Below, piece by piece: positions 15,537-24,856 of a stretch of DNA of 27,398 nt. This DNA comes from Ornithoclostridium sp949298505 (GTDB lineage: Bacteria > Bacillota > Clostridia > Christensenellales > UBA3700). The DNA lies in contig CASFWW010000017.1 of assembly GCA_949298505.1 (NCBI GenBank), positions 1-27,398 of the forward strand. Reading direction: 5' to 3'. The notes under the pieces were generated by a model. It was not told the origin of the DNA. It did not search any database and worked only from the letters and a program-made list of their open reading frames with translations. The translations under genes and the position numbers were made by a program. Numbering within the stretch: position 1 is the stretch's first letter; each line of letters starts with the position of its first letter.

Positions 15537-18500
15537 TTACTCCTGTGCGTCCGTCTCTTCCGAAGCCGTGATGGTGACGGTCACGTATGTCGGCTGAGTC
15601 AACGTATAGTTGCCTCCGTCGGTTCCGCCGAGAATGATATTCGTCGTGACTTTCTTGTTCTGACCGGCTTCAGGACTTTCCACCGTTCCTGTGCCAAGAT
15701 CGAACGTCACGTTGTCACCGTAGATCATACCGGAGAGCGTTCCGCCCTCAAGTTCAACGTTGACGCTGCCGTCCTCTTCGCGATCAACCGCCGTGACGCC
15801 CGTTATCGTAAGCGTCGCTTTGCTGATCGTCACCGTCGTATTGCCGGGCTGTGTCAGAGAGTAGTTTTGGCTGTTGCCTCCGCTGATGCTCGCGTTGACC
15901 GTCACGGTCTTGTTCGTGCCCGCATTCTTGTCGCTCGCAGTGCCGCTTATCGTGAGATCTACGTCGTCATTGCCTATAACTCCGCTGAGAGTGCCGGTCA
16001 CGGCGATATTCGCGTTGCCGTCGTAAGTCTTGTTCGTTGCGGAAACGTTGCCGACCGTGAGAACTTTCTTGTTCACATTCACTGTGGTCGAAGAAGGCTG
16101 AGTCAGCTTGTAATTGCCGCTGTCGGCTCCGCTTACGCTCGCAACCACGTTGACCGTCTTGCCGTCTCCGACGTTTTTATCCGTCGTCGTTCCCGTCAAA
16201 GAAAGCTGTACGTTGTCGCCTGTAACAAGACCGACGAGACTTCCTCTCACCTCAACGTTGACTGTGCCGTCGTACGTCTTGTTGACAGCGCTCAGAGCAG
16301 TGACGCTCAGTTGTTTCTGCTCAACCTTGAGTTCTCCTTCCGTCGCGGTTATCTTGTAGTTGTTGTATTTGCTGCCGGGCGTAATGACTGCCGAAACCAC
16401 ATAGGTGCCGACGTCGCTGTAATCGGTAAGTGCGGACGCTGATCCCGGTTTCCTGACGGAATACCTGACGGTGAACACATCGGCTTGCGTATCCTTCGCG
16501 ACCAGACCGTTTACGCTGACGGAGAAGTTGTTGTAATTTGCCCCGCTGTACGTTGTCGTAACGCTGTTTACGGACACGGTGAGTTCTTTTTTCTCAATCG
16601 TAAAGCTCGTTTCGCTGTAATTGTTGCCGCTCGCGAACACGTAGTTCGAACTTGCGGGAAGCGTAGCTCTTGCTTTGTAAGTGCCCGCCGAAGTCTGTCC
16701 TCCCGTGATAACGAGACCTGAAACGACCGCGTCTGTTTCATCGTTCACGGCGCCCTGCACCGTTACCGTAGGAACGTGTTTCTCGCCGTCGTAAGTAAAC
16801 TCAGTATTGCTCCATACCGCCGTAAGTTCGGCTTTGCTTATCTTGAACGATACGCTTGCGGAATAAACGTTTCCTGCAAGCACGTAATTGCCGTTCGCCG
16901 GGAGCGTTACTTCAAAAGTGTAGGTTCCCGCGTTAGTCGCGGCGGTTATCTGACTGTTGATACCGTCGATAAGTCCGCTTTCGTCCTTTTCCACGCAACC
17001 GGTGACGGACTCAAGAACTACCTTTTGCTGCGATCCGCTGTAAACGAAATCCTTCACTCCCCAGTTGAACGAGATCTCTTTCTGTCTGATGACCAGAGTT
17101 CCCGCATTGACGGTGATGTCGTAGTTGTTGTACTTGGACCCGGGCGTAAGATTTGCCACAACGGTATATTCTCCCGCATTGACCGCGGCTCCTTCCTGCT
17201 GAGAGGAATTCTTCACCGTGTAAGAAACGGTGTATACGTTTTCTTCACTATCGACAAGACCGGTGCCGGTGACTCCGAAAGTGTTGTGCGCTTCGCCGTT
17301 ATACGTCTCGGTCACACCGTTTACCGTAACGGTCGCTTTCTTTTTCTCTATCGTGAACTTGTACGTGCCGGTCAGCGCTCCGGAAACGAAGGTATAGTTG
17401 CCCCCGTCTTCAAGAGTGACCGTCGCCTGATAATCGCTGCCGACGTTTATCTGAGGCGTGACCATTGCGTTATACTCAGAAAGAAGCGTTGCCTTTTCTG
17501 CGGCTACGCAGTTGCCGATATCCGTGATCTCGGGTTTCTGCTCTCCGCCGTTATACGTGAATTTGTTCTTATTCCACGTCAAAGATATCTCTCTGGGATT
17601 GATGACCAGTCTGCCGGTCGCGTTGACGGTGATGTCGTAGTTGCCGCTCAGCTCGTATCCGTCCTCAAGGAGACTTATCGTATAGCTGTATTCGCCTGCA
17701 TTCACGGCGCCGACCGCGTTGCCGGTAAACTCATACCCGACCACCTTGTCGAAGCTCTGAATGAAGCCGTCGGTATTGTAGGAGAAAGTGGAGAGAGACT
17801 TGCCGTCGTAATACTTCTCAGTCAGATCCTTTACGGTCACGGTGGCTTTCTTCTTGTCGATCTCGAAAGCCTGAGAAACGTCGAGAGAATAGTTGCTTCC
17901 CTCGGGCAAAGTCGCGAAAGAAGTGTAACCGCTGCCGGCGTTGATCTGATAACCGGTATATATGACCTGGTTCAGAGTGTCAGACTCCTCTCCTTCCACA
18001 CAGCCGGTCAACGCGGATATCCTGCGCACCTGACTGCTCGCATTGTAGACGAGCGTTTCATTGGACCATACGGCGCCGATCGCCTTTCTGGTAACGGTAT
18101 ACTGCGCGGACGCATTCGTAAGCTTGTAGTTGCCGTCGGACGTAACCGCTGTCATGGTCATGTTGCCCGCATTGCGTATGCTTCCGTTGACGGTCACGGG
18201 CACCAGCTCTCCTCCGATACCGGGAGCGGTTGCCGTCGGTGTGTGATATTCGCCGTCGTAAACGCTCTCGAGCGCTCCCCACGAGACCTCTGTCTCCTTG
18301 GGAAGTATTTCAAAACTCTTCGCGGCGTCGGACGCCGGTATCGTATACTTATCAGCACAATCCCCCTCAAGGAACACGGTCAGAGAATATTTCCCCGCGT
18401 TTCTGAACTGCTGACCGGAGAAGCTGTTGCCGAGCGTTATGATGTCATCGTTTATCACCTGGTCTGAGTCAAACTCGTAGCCGACGGTCTTTTCGGACGC

Positions 18501-20294
18501 GCTGTATATAAGGTCGTCGCCTTCAGGCAAAGTCCATCCGACGTTGAGCGTACGCTTCTGCATTACGACGGTTATCTGCGTCGTTGCCGTCGAAGTCAAA
18601 GACGTCTCTGTTGCCGAACTCGCTGTCGCGGTCACTTTATATGCGCCCGCGTGCTCGGGATATATATTGATTATGTCGTAACCTGAAGCCCCGGACACGG
18701 TTTCCCCGTTCTTTTCCCAGACGTATGTGACGTCATATCCGTTCACAGGAGCTTTTGCGCTCGCGCTGAGCGAAATGTTTTCGCCGTAAATCACGGTGTT
18801 GCCCGCCGCGTCGCTCGATGCCGTGAGCTGAGAGGGAGCGTTGAGTTTCCACACGGGATAGACGTAAAGTACAGACGAAGCCGTACTGATCACGGATTCC
18901 ACGTCTGTCAGAGGATTCTTTGCGGAGCCCTCTTTCAAGGAATACTGCCAGCTGAGCGTGAAGCCTTCTCTTTCCGGGATATCGGAAATCACGCTCTCTG
19001 CGGTATCCGCCGTGACGTATCTGCAATTGAGATACGAACCGTTGACGGATGCATATCTGTATGAGTCCGGAGACTCGTATTTCGTATCGTTGTCCTCTTC
19101 TATGTAAAGTGAGTAGATCTTTTCGAAACTCACGCTGACTTCGGTGCTTTCGTTGATTCTGGAGCCGTCGATATCATTGCCGTTGCCGTCCTTGAGCGAG
19201 GACAGTATGTAACCGCCGTTGTTCGCCATGTTCCAGAAAAGATCGCCGTCATCGTAATGATCGCTGTATTTCACGAAACTGACGTCGCTCATGCAGTAAT
19301 CGAAGCTGAACGTCGTGCCCTTCTTTCCTATCCATACGGGGATTATCTCGTCTTCAGACCTGTTCAGCGCGGAAGAATCGTACCTGAAAGCCACGTATAC
19401 TTCGTCTTCACCGAGATCTGCGGGAACCATTGCGTTGGCAAACCCTCTCAGGATAAGCGCGGAAGCGAAATTGTCCCATTCTGAAGACATCGCATAAAAT
19501 TTCTCTCTGAAAGCGTCGATATTTTCTCTGGGGACTTCTATCGTCAGAGACTCGGGCACTTCGTTATAAGGCTCGAAATTAACGAATTCGACGTCTGAAG
19601 AACATCTGACCTCCGCCTTGGTCAACCCCTCGGTCATAAACACCGACATATCGACCGCTTCGACTTTTTTGCCGTTGAAAGATTCCGGAATTACGATCAC
19701 GTTGCCTTTGCCGTTCAGCACTCCGCTGACCGTATAGCCGTACTCGCTTTCGCTGTAAACGAGCGCCCTGACGGTTTCGCCGCTGCCCTGACCGAACACG
19801 CCGTCTCCAGCCGCCATAACCGAGTAGACGCAGACAAGCGCTATAAACACGGCGACGCATACCGCCGCGCCCACGCCTTTCTTGCCGAACTTACCCGCGC
19901 GCAAAGCTCCCACGATCGTCGCGATTATTGCCGCAACGTGTACCACGAGCCACGAAATACCCGCGAAATAAGTGACGAACGTGCCGCCCGCCGAGAACAG
20001 ACACACCAGCGTATTCACCAATGTGAACACAGTCGTCAGCGCCGCGTATATTATCCATTGCAGCCTCGAATACTTGAACCTGTAATTGGACAGGAAAGCG
20101 CCGACAAGCAACAACGCGTCGAGCGCGAGCATGAATACCGTGCAGAACATATAAGTGAAATCGTAGCCTCCTATCGCAAGGAGCACCGTCACGAATATGT
20201 CGGTAAACAACGCCGCCGCCGCTGCCAGTATCAGCCAGAGACGGGGGCTTTTTATTCTGTTTTGCGTAATTGTGTTTTTTGCTGTATTTGCCAT
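15537..20294 (-). CDS. Five-TM membrane protein with InlB-like, Ig-like and many MBG/YDG repeats
   Basis: This 1585-residue protein has five predicted membrane helices near the N-terminus (about 19-41, 45-68, 79-101, 105-131 and 141-162). An inside N-terminus would put the rest outside the cell. After the last helix come a BspA/LRR-like segment (about 175-275), an InlB B-repeat-like region (about 425-483) and an Ig-like domain (about 485-576). About ten to eleven MBG/YDG-type beta-sandwich repeats run from 578 to near the end. Typical repeat cores are KKATVTV...YDG and LTWNKNKFTYNGG. No LPxTG or other sorting signal is seen at the C-terminus, so the protein is anchored only by its N-terminal helices. 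Such repeats usually form stalks or adhesive surfaces. Its place among helicase and chaperone genes is unexpected. A GGAGG lies seven bases before the ATG, and the upstream gene ends 14 bp away. Confidence 0.85.
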   Translation of the reverse strand: MANTAKNTITQNRIKSPRLWLILAAAAALFTDIFVTVLLAIGGYDFTYMFCTVFMLALDALLLVGAFLSNYRFKYSRLQWIIYAALTTVFTLVNTLVCLFSAGGTFVTYFAGISWLVVHVAAIIATIVGALRAGKFGKKGVGAAVCVAVFIALVCVYSVMAAGDGVFGQGSGETVRALVYSESEYGYTVSGVLNGKGNVIVIPESFNGKKVEAVDMSVFMTEGLTKAEVRCSSDVEFVNFEPYNEVPESLTIEVPRENIDAFREKFYAMSSEWDNFASALILRGFANAMVPADLGEDEVYVAFRYDSSALNRSEDEIIPVWIGKKGTTFSFDYCMSDVSFVKYSDHYDDGDLFWNMANNGGYILSSLKDGNGNDIDGSRINESTEVSVSFEKIYSLYIEEDNDTKYESPDSYRYASVNGSYLNCRYVTADTAESVISDIPEREGFTLSWQYSLKEGSAKNPLTDVESVISTASSVLYVYPVWKLNAPSQLTASSDAAGNTVIYGENISLSASAKAPVNGYDVTYVWEKNGETVSGASGYDIINIYPEHAGAYKVTATASSATETSLTSTATTQITVVMQKRTLNVGWTLPEGDDLIYSASEKTVGYEFDSDQVINDDIITLGNSFSGQQFRNAGKYSLTVFLEGDCADKYTIPASDAAKSFEILPKETEVSWGALESVYDGEYHTPTATAPGIGGELVPVTVNGSIRNAGNMTMTAVTSDGNYKLTNASAQYTVTRKAIGAVWSNETLVYNASSQVRRISALTGCVEGEESDTLNQVIYTGYQINAGSGYTSFATLPEGSNYSLDVSQAFEIDKKKATVTVKDLTEKYYDGKSLSTFSYNTDGFIQSFDKVVGYEFTGNAVGAVNAGEYSYTISLLEDGYELSGNYDITVNATGRLVINPREISLTWNKNKFTYNGGEQKPEITDIGNCVAAEKATLLSEYNAMVTPQINVGSDYQATVTLEDGGNYTFVSGALTGTYKFTIEKKKATVTVNGVTETYNGEAHNTFGVTGTGLVDSEENVYTVSYTVKNSSQQEGAAVNAGEYTVVANLTPGSKYNNYDITVNAGTLVIRQKEISFNWGVKDFVYSGSQQKVVLESVTGCVEKDESGLIDGINSQITAATNAGTYTFEVTLPANGNYVLAGNVYSASVSFKISKAELTAVWSNTEFTYDGEKHVPTVTVQGAVNDETDAVVSGLVITGGQTSAGTYKARATLPASSNYVFASGNNYSETSFTIEKKELTVSVNSVTTTYSGANYNNFSVSVNGLVAKDTQADVFTVRYSVRKPGSASALTDYSDVGTYVVSAVITPGSKYNNYKITATEGELKVEQKQLSVTALSAVNKTYDGTVNVEVRGSLVGLVTGDNVQLSLTGTTTDKNVGDGKTVNVVASVSGADSGNYKLTQPSSTTVNVNKKVLTVGNVSATNKTYDGNANIAVTGTLSGVIGNDDVDLTISGTASDKNAGTNKTVTVNASISGGNSQNYSLTQPGNTTVTISKATLTITGVTAVDREEDGSVNVELEGGTLSGMIYGDNVTFDLGTGTVESPEAGQNKKVTTNIILGGTDGGNYTLTQPTYVTVTITASEETDAQE
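15541..18563 (-). repeat. Region coding for tandem MBG/YDG-type beta-sandwich repeats
   Basis: This part of the membrane-protein gene codes for residues about 578-1585. Two alternating repeat flavours are visible. One begins with K(K/E)xTVxV and carries a YDG or YNG motif about 12 residues later. The other begins with a Trp-containing strand (VWSN, TWNK or NWGV) followed by (V/T)Y(D/N/S)G. The repeats have diverged at the amino-acid level and are not exact DNA repeats, which suggests old duplications rather than recent slippage. Confidence 0.75.
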
Positions 20295-20308
20295 ACCTCC
20301 ACCTCCGT

Positions 20309-21988
20309 TTAGTTAATCTTGCGCGGAGACGGGATGTATCCCTTGTCTTCAAGTGCAAGTTTGTCGAACACGTAAACGTCGCTCTTAAGAACGAACAACA
20401 GTATGTCGGCTTCTTCAAAACAGTATTTCTTGTCGAACAGATGCCTGAGCCTCAGACTTATCGGCAGCATCTTCGCATATTTTCCGTAAAGCTTTCTTGC
20501 CGGTACCGAGCCTCCCTCCGGAGCGTATACGGAATTCATCATCGCACTGCTGCAGAACTCGCATCTTCCGTCGTTCTTCTCGAGCGACTCGCGGGTGAAC
20601 GTTCTGCCGCAACAAGAACACGTGCCTATATCTGTTTTCGGCACGAGAGTCATGAGGTCCCGCGCGAAACCGAGGAGGCGCGTATACCTCTTCACTCCGT
20701 CCTGCCCTACGAACAGTACCTCCGGGAACGGACAGTCTCTGCATTTGAGCATCTTGTTGCCGTCCGCGTCCTCCAGCTCCATAAGTTGCTTGTCGCAGAC
20801 GACCCTCATGCAACCGCCGCGCGTTACCGCTTCTCTGCACGACAGTCTCTTCAGATGGCGCGATATCTCGCCGTGTTCGCAGATCTCGTCCAGCTCGATA
20901 TCCGACAACCCGAGATTTTCCTCTTTGGGATAGACCAGGCAGTTTCTCGCCTCGCCGTACTCGTTGTAAATCTTGACCGAGTTAGCTTCCATCACGATTT
21001 CGCCGCAATTGGAACAAGTCATCGTCAGACCGCCGTCAAGTCCGAGCTGAACTCTCATCAGTTCTTTGCCCTCGGCATATATCTTGTAGAGCGACGACAT
21101 CCATCTGACGTGCGCTACGTAAAGAACCTTGACCGTCTTGCATGTCAGGATTATCGTGCCTACGTGCCCGTTCGAAACGAAATTCTTTATGACCGACTCG
21201 TCCTTATCGTCGCTGAACACGAGACATTCTGTAAAACTTACTCTGTCGAATCCTTCACCAGACGCAAGCGCGTCGAGCGCGCCGAGCGCTTTGTCAATGA
21301 TGTCGCTGCTGTCGTCAACAACTCCGCCCGTCCTTGAGGATTCTGTTTTTCCGCTTTCCTGTACGGCGCCCTTACTGCAAAGATGTTCGTTTACGCCTGA
21401 AGCTTCCTCCCTGCGCATCGGGATCATCCTGCCTTCTTCGAAACGGAAGTATATCTTGGCAAGCACGGGTTTGGCTTCGCCGTTGTCGCACACCTGCATT
21501 CTGAACGAAATGCAATAGATGTCCTGGATCCTGTCTCTTTCGTCTCCGCGCAGAATCGTTACCTGCCCTTCGTAATCGGGATACAAGGTGCAGAAAACCT
21601 TTTCTATATACTTCTTTTCCTGCTCAGCCTGTTTGTCGCTGACGTGTCTGTCCTCATTCTGTTTGAATTCGAGCAGAGAGTTTTCTCTGTGATATTGCTC
21701 GGCAACGAGGTCTATGTAACTCAGCCAGACAGAAGCGTCGTCTTCCTCTTTTGTATTGGTGCGCAGTCCGTAAAACCAGCTTGCGCCCGATTCGGTCATC
21801 TTCGCTTCCGCTTCAGACTGCTCTTTACCAGAGTCGTTATACTCGAAAGTCAGATCTTTATATTTTATCTTCCTTTTGTCTCCGCTACCGGAAACGGTGG
21901 TGTCCATTATGCACCCGCTGCCCGCAAGCTCGAAGACCCTGTCGAAAGCCTCTTTATATTTGCTTCCGACCCTTATCGTCCTATCCAT
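20309..21988 (-). CDS. Multi-zinc-ribbon protein of unknown function
   Basis: This 559-residue protein is not recognised. Its N-terminal half (1-300) has no clear motif. The C-terminal half carries several CxxC pairs: CSNC, a Cys followed about 20 residues later by CRDC, then CSCC (457-460) with CEFC (476-479), consistent with two or more zinc ribbons. Zinc ribbons bind nucleic acid or act as protein adaptors. Its start overlaps the stop codon of the SNF2 helicase gene by one base (TAATG), and GGGAGG lies a few bases upstream, so the two are translationally coupled and probably made in fixed ratio. The membrane-protein gene follows after 14 bp. A role as an adaptor for the SNF2 protein is plausible inference. 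Confidence 0.7.
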   Translation of the reverse strand: MDRTIRVGSKYKEAFDRVFELAGSGCIMDTTVSGSGDKRKIKYKDLTFEYNDSGKEQSEAEAKMTESGASWFYGLRTNTKEEDDASVWLSYIDLVAEQYHRENSLLEFKQNEDRHVSDKQAEQEKKYIEKVFCTLYPDYEGQVTILRGDERDRIQDIYCISFRMQVCDNGEAKPVLAKIYFRFEEGRMIPMRREEASGVNEHLCSKGAVQESGKTESSRTGGVVDDSSDIIDKALGALDALASGEGFDRVSFTECLVFSDDKDESVIKNFVSNGHVGTIILTCKTVKVLYVAHVRWMSSLYKIYAEGKELMRVQLGLDGGLTMTCSNCGEIVMEANSVKIYNEYGEARNCLVYPKEENLGLSDIELDEICEHGEISRHLKRLSCREAVTRGGCMRVVCDKQLMELEDADGNKMLKCRDCPFPEVLFVGQDGVKRYTRLLGFARDLMTLVPKTDIGTCSCCGRTFTRESLEKNDGRCEFCSSAMMNSVYAPEGGSVPARKLYGKYAKMLPISLRLRHLFDKKYCFEEADILLFVLKSDVYVFDKLALEDKGYIPSPRKIN

Positions 21989-24846
21989 TACGCATTACCT
22001 CCCATACTGTCAGCATCGAGCACCTTCTTGATCTCGTCGACCTTTCTCGCTTCGCTGGAAAGATTTTCGCAGAATTTTTCGTTCTTGCCGTCAAAATTCC
22101 AAAGTCTGCATATATATGCCGCAAACGTACGCGCCGAAATCTTTCTGAGCGTGCCGTCTCCGCATACGGGACATTTTGCTTCCCAGTTTTCTCCTTCGGT
22201 GAATTTGATCACGTGCGGCTTGGGCTGACACGTCGCTTCGTCGCAGGTGGAACAACTCTTTATGCTCTCCGGCGTTATGTCGTTGAAACGGCATTTTGAA
22301 GGACATTCTCCGGTCCTGCTCTTAGGACAAGTATTGCAGATCTTTTCAACGTTGCAGGTCTCGATGTTAGGGTTCTTCATATAAGCCTTGACCACAGGGC
22401 AATCCATTTCTTTAAGCTTGCGGCAATGAGCCATCGCGCACAGCTTGGAACAGAATACCCTCCTGTCTCCCGTCTCTATCGTACCGCAAAGCCTTCCCCT
22501 CTCGGTGTTGTTCTTCGCCATACATCTGTAACCTTCTCCCGAAATCGAACGCTTGAGAACGGTGCCGCAGTTGTCGCACTTGAAGTCTCCGTCCGCGATC
22601 CTGACCATTGGCGTTCCGCGTTTGTCGCCGTTATTCTTACATGCGTCGGTCTTGTCGCAGAAAAGCTCTCCGTTCTTCTTTTTCATTACGAAATCTTCGT
22701 AAGAATAAAGTTTGACGTCGTTACATGCGGGACATCTGACGGTGACCATCTCTTCACTGTTACTGCCTGCGATGATCGTTGCGTCGCCGTCGCTGCTCGA
22801 CATTATCTTTATGTAAGCGTAATATGCGAGGATGTAACCCTCAAGCGCGGCTATGTCGGCAAGCGAGTAGATCGTGATATTGTTCTTCTGCCCGAGACGG
22901 CAGACACGACCTATTCTCTGATCCATAGCGACCGGGTCGGGCGTGACCTGGAAGTTGATTATCACGCTGCCGGTCTGAAGATTGACGCTTTCGGTGAACG
23001 CGGCATCCGTACACACAAGCACGGCGTTGTCTTTTTCGTTGAATTCCTCCAGAGTGCCGTTTTTGTCCCTCGGATCGCTTATGATCATCCTCTTCACTAT
23101 TTCAGGATCTTTCGCGAGCGCGTCTATCACTTTCGCGTCCACTCTGTTGTCGTCGTCAAGATCGTAATCGAAGAAAATGATCGCCTTTTCTTCGCTGTGT
23201 TTCTTGAGTATCCTGACAGTCTCGGCTATCTTCTTATCGAATATGCTCTCGTCGTTTCCGGCAAACACAAGCCTGTTGTGCGCGCGGTTGCCGTAATCTT
23301 TGGGCGACGTCTCGGATTTTTCAATACAGTTCCAGTAATAAGCGACGCTGTCACGCTTGGAGAAGACTTTCTTCTGACCTTCCTCTCCGCCGATCGCCGC
23401 GTTGAGGATCTTGTTCATTACCTCCGAATAGCGATGGCTGTAATTTTCGTCTCCTCTGGTGTTTTCCACATACCTTTCTAGAGAAAATTTCTTCTTTTTG
23501 TACGTGACAGCTTCTTCTCCGTCGAGATTGTCGAGATCTACCGTTACCGGTTCTTTTTCCTCGAACTCGTATATGCTGACCTTAGACGGTCTTTTGCCCG
23601 GAACGGAACAGAAGAACACATTGACCGAATCCTTGCGCTTTCTCATTCTTGCGTCGCCCTTTCTGTGCGGCTGACGTATCATGATGGAACGCAGAAGTCC
23701 GTTGTGATATGCGCTGGCTATCCTGGAGATCACGTAACCTTCAAGTTCCTTGCACTCTTCAAGTCTGAGATATTCGTCCGCAAGAAGCGCCTGCTCTCCG
23801 TACGTCATGTCCTTGAAGCGCTCGTATACGCCTTTTTCTCTCAGATAATCTTCAAAGTTCTTACCGTTTTTGTTGAGCGGAGCGTTGTAGGTCTCGGTTA
23901 TCTTGACCCTGCGGATAAATTCCATGACCGTCTTGGCTCCGCGGAAGACGTGATCCGTATAATATGCCTGCTCTCTGAGGAAGTCTTTGCTCTTTCCTCT
24001 GCTCTCGTCGAAATCGTCCGGACTTCCGCCCTTGCACCTTACGAAATACCACAGCCTGAACATCTTGGCGAGGTTGCCTGAATGCGGAGTCGCAGAAAGA
24101 AGCAGACAGTACGGTTTGCCCGCGCGCTTCTTTGTCTGCATGAGCACGGAAAGAAGCCTCATTGCCGCAGCGTACTCACCTTCTTCACTGCACAGATGGT
24201 GCGCTTCGTCAACAATGATGACGTCGAAAAGGAACTTGCCGGCGATCGTGCTCCAGTGCGCGAAGTCCTCCATCTTTACTATCGCGGGTCTTACCGGTCT
24301 CAGCACCTCTTCTCTCGCAACGTTTTCCTTTTCGCTCTCGACTATCTTGCTGTTGATCTCGGGACCGAGTTCCTGAAGACTGTCCTTTCCGAGGCCGAAC
24401 TTGTTCTCAATGACGTCCTTCCAGTCGGCGAAAGCCTGATCGGGGGTGATTATCAGAAGTGACTGAACTTTTCCTCTTGCGGCAAGCTCGCTCAGAATGA
24501 TGCCGGCTTCGTACGTCTTGCCGCTGCCCACCACGTCAGCCAGCATGCCGAAGCCTCTGAGCCCGCTCAGAAACGCCTGCGCCGCCGCAAGCTGATGGGG
24601 AAGCAACACTCCGTCAACGTGTATGTCTTCGTTGAACTCGATGCCGTATGAAGCTCCTCTGCCTTTGACGTACTTGCCCGGCTCTATCCTGAGATAGTCG
24701 AAGTCGTCGTACCTGTCCAGTTCTTCAACTGCCTTGTTGCGCTCCGCGACAGCCTGAGTATACTCCTTTTTCTTTGTGGAAACAGAAGTTCTCTGCGCGC
24801 TGAACACGCCTTTGTCAAATTTGATTTCGTATCTTTTATCTTCCAT
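21988..24846 (-). CDS. SNF2/SWI2-type SF2 helicase with 24-cysteine C-terminal region
   Basis: The chosen start is the ATG at 24846 (952 residues), because AGAGG lies six bases upstream; the ATG at 24882 would overlap the preceding gene. SF2 motifs are in order: Q-like LPHQLAAAQ (82-90), Walker A DVVGSGKT (104-111), DEAH (213-216), SATPH (251-255) and motif VI DQRIGRVCRLGQ (642-653). The DQRxGRxxRxGQ motif is typical of the SNF2/RapA group. Residues 705-926 hold 24 cysteines, many as CxxC, predicted to bind several zinc ions. Related helicases occur in DISARM and other defence loci, where they translocate on double-stranded DNA. The gene starts 10 bp after the Hsp70-like gene and is coupled to the zinc-ribbon gene. 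Helicase class is secure; substrate and pathway are not. Confidence 0.88.
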   Translation of the reverse strand: MEDKRYEIKFDKGVFSAQRTSVSTKKKEYTQAVAERNKAVEELDRYDDFDYLRIEPGKYVKGRGASYGIEFNEDIHVDGVLLPHQLAAAQAFLSGLRGFGMLADVVGSGKTYEAGIILSELAARGKVQSLLIITPDQAFADWKDVIENKFGLGKDSLQELGPEINSKIVESEKENVAREEVLRPVRPAIVKMEDFAHWSTIAGKFLFDVIIVDEAHHLCSEEGEYAAAMRLLSVLMQTKKRAGKPYCLLLSATPHSGNLAKMFRLWYFVRCKGGSPDDFDESRGKSKDFLREQAYYTDHVFRGAKTVMEFIRRVKITETYNAPLNKNGKNFEDYLREKGVYERFKDMTYGEQALLADEYLRLEECKELEGYVISRIASAYHNGLLRSIMIRQPHRKGDARMRKRKDSVNVFFCSVPGKRPSKVSIYEFEEKEPVTVDLDNLDGEEAVTYKKKKFSLERYVENTRGDENYSHRYSEVMNKILNAAIGGEEGQKKVFSKRDSVAYYWNCIEKSETSPKDYGNRAHNRLVFAGNDESIFDKKIAETVRILKKHSEEKAIIFFDYDLDDDNRVDAKVIDALAKDPEIVKRMIISDPRDKNGTLEEFNEKDNAVLVCTDAAFTESVNLQTGSVIINFQVTPDPVAMDQRIGRVCRLGQKNNITIYSLADIAALEGYILAYYAYIKIMSSSDGDATIIAGSNSEEMVTVRCPACNDVKLYSYEDFVMKKKNGELFCDKTDACKNNGDKRGTPMVRIADGDFKCDNCGTVLKRSISGEGYRCMAKNNTERGRLCGTIETGDRRVFCSKLCAMAHCRKLKEMDCPVVKAYMKNPNIETCNVEKICNTCPKSRTGECPSKCRFNDITPESIKSCSTCDEATCQPKPHVIKFTEGENWEAKCPVCGDGTLRKISARTFAAYICRLWNFDGKNEKFCENLSSEARKVDEIKKVLDADSMGGNA

Positions 24847-24856
24847 AGCTGTCCTC

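Noticed and set aside
14697..16442. Long plus-strand open frame (581 codons) opposite the zinc-ribbon and membrane-protein genes
   Set aside because: It is antisense to well-supported genes, spans two of them and the spacer, lacks a ribosome binding site and gives a composition with no recognisable domain. The same applies to the long plus-strand frames at 5675-7417 and 16776-18467.
15541..18563. Possible tandem DNA repeat or CRISPR-like array
   Set aside because: The periodicity is at protein level only (diverged MBG/YDG repeats). Repeat units differ in DNA sequence and length, and there are no regular spacers.
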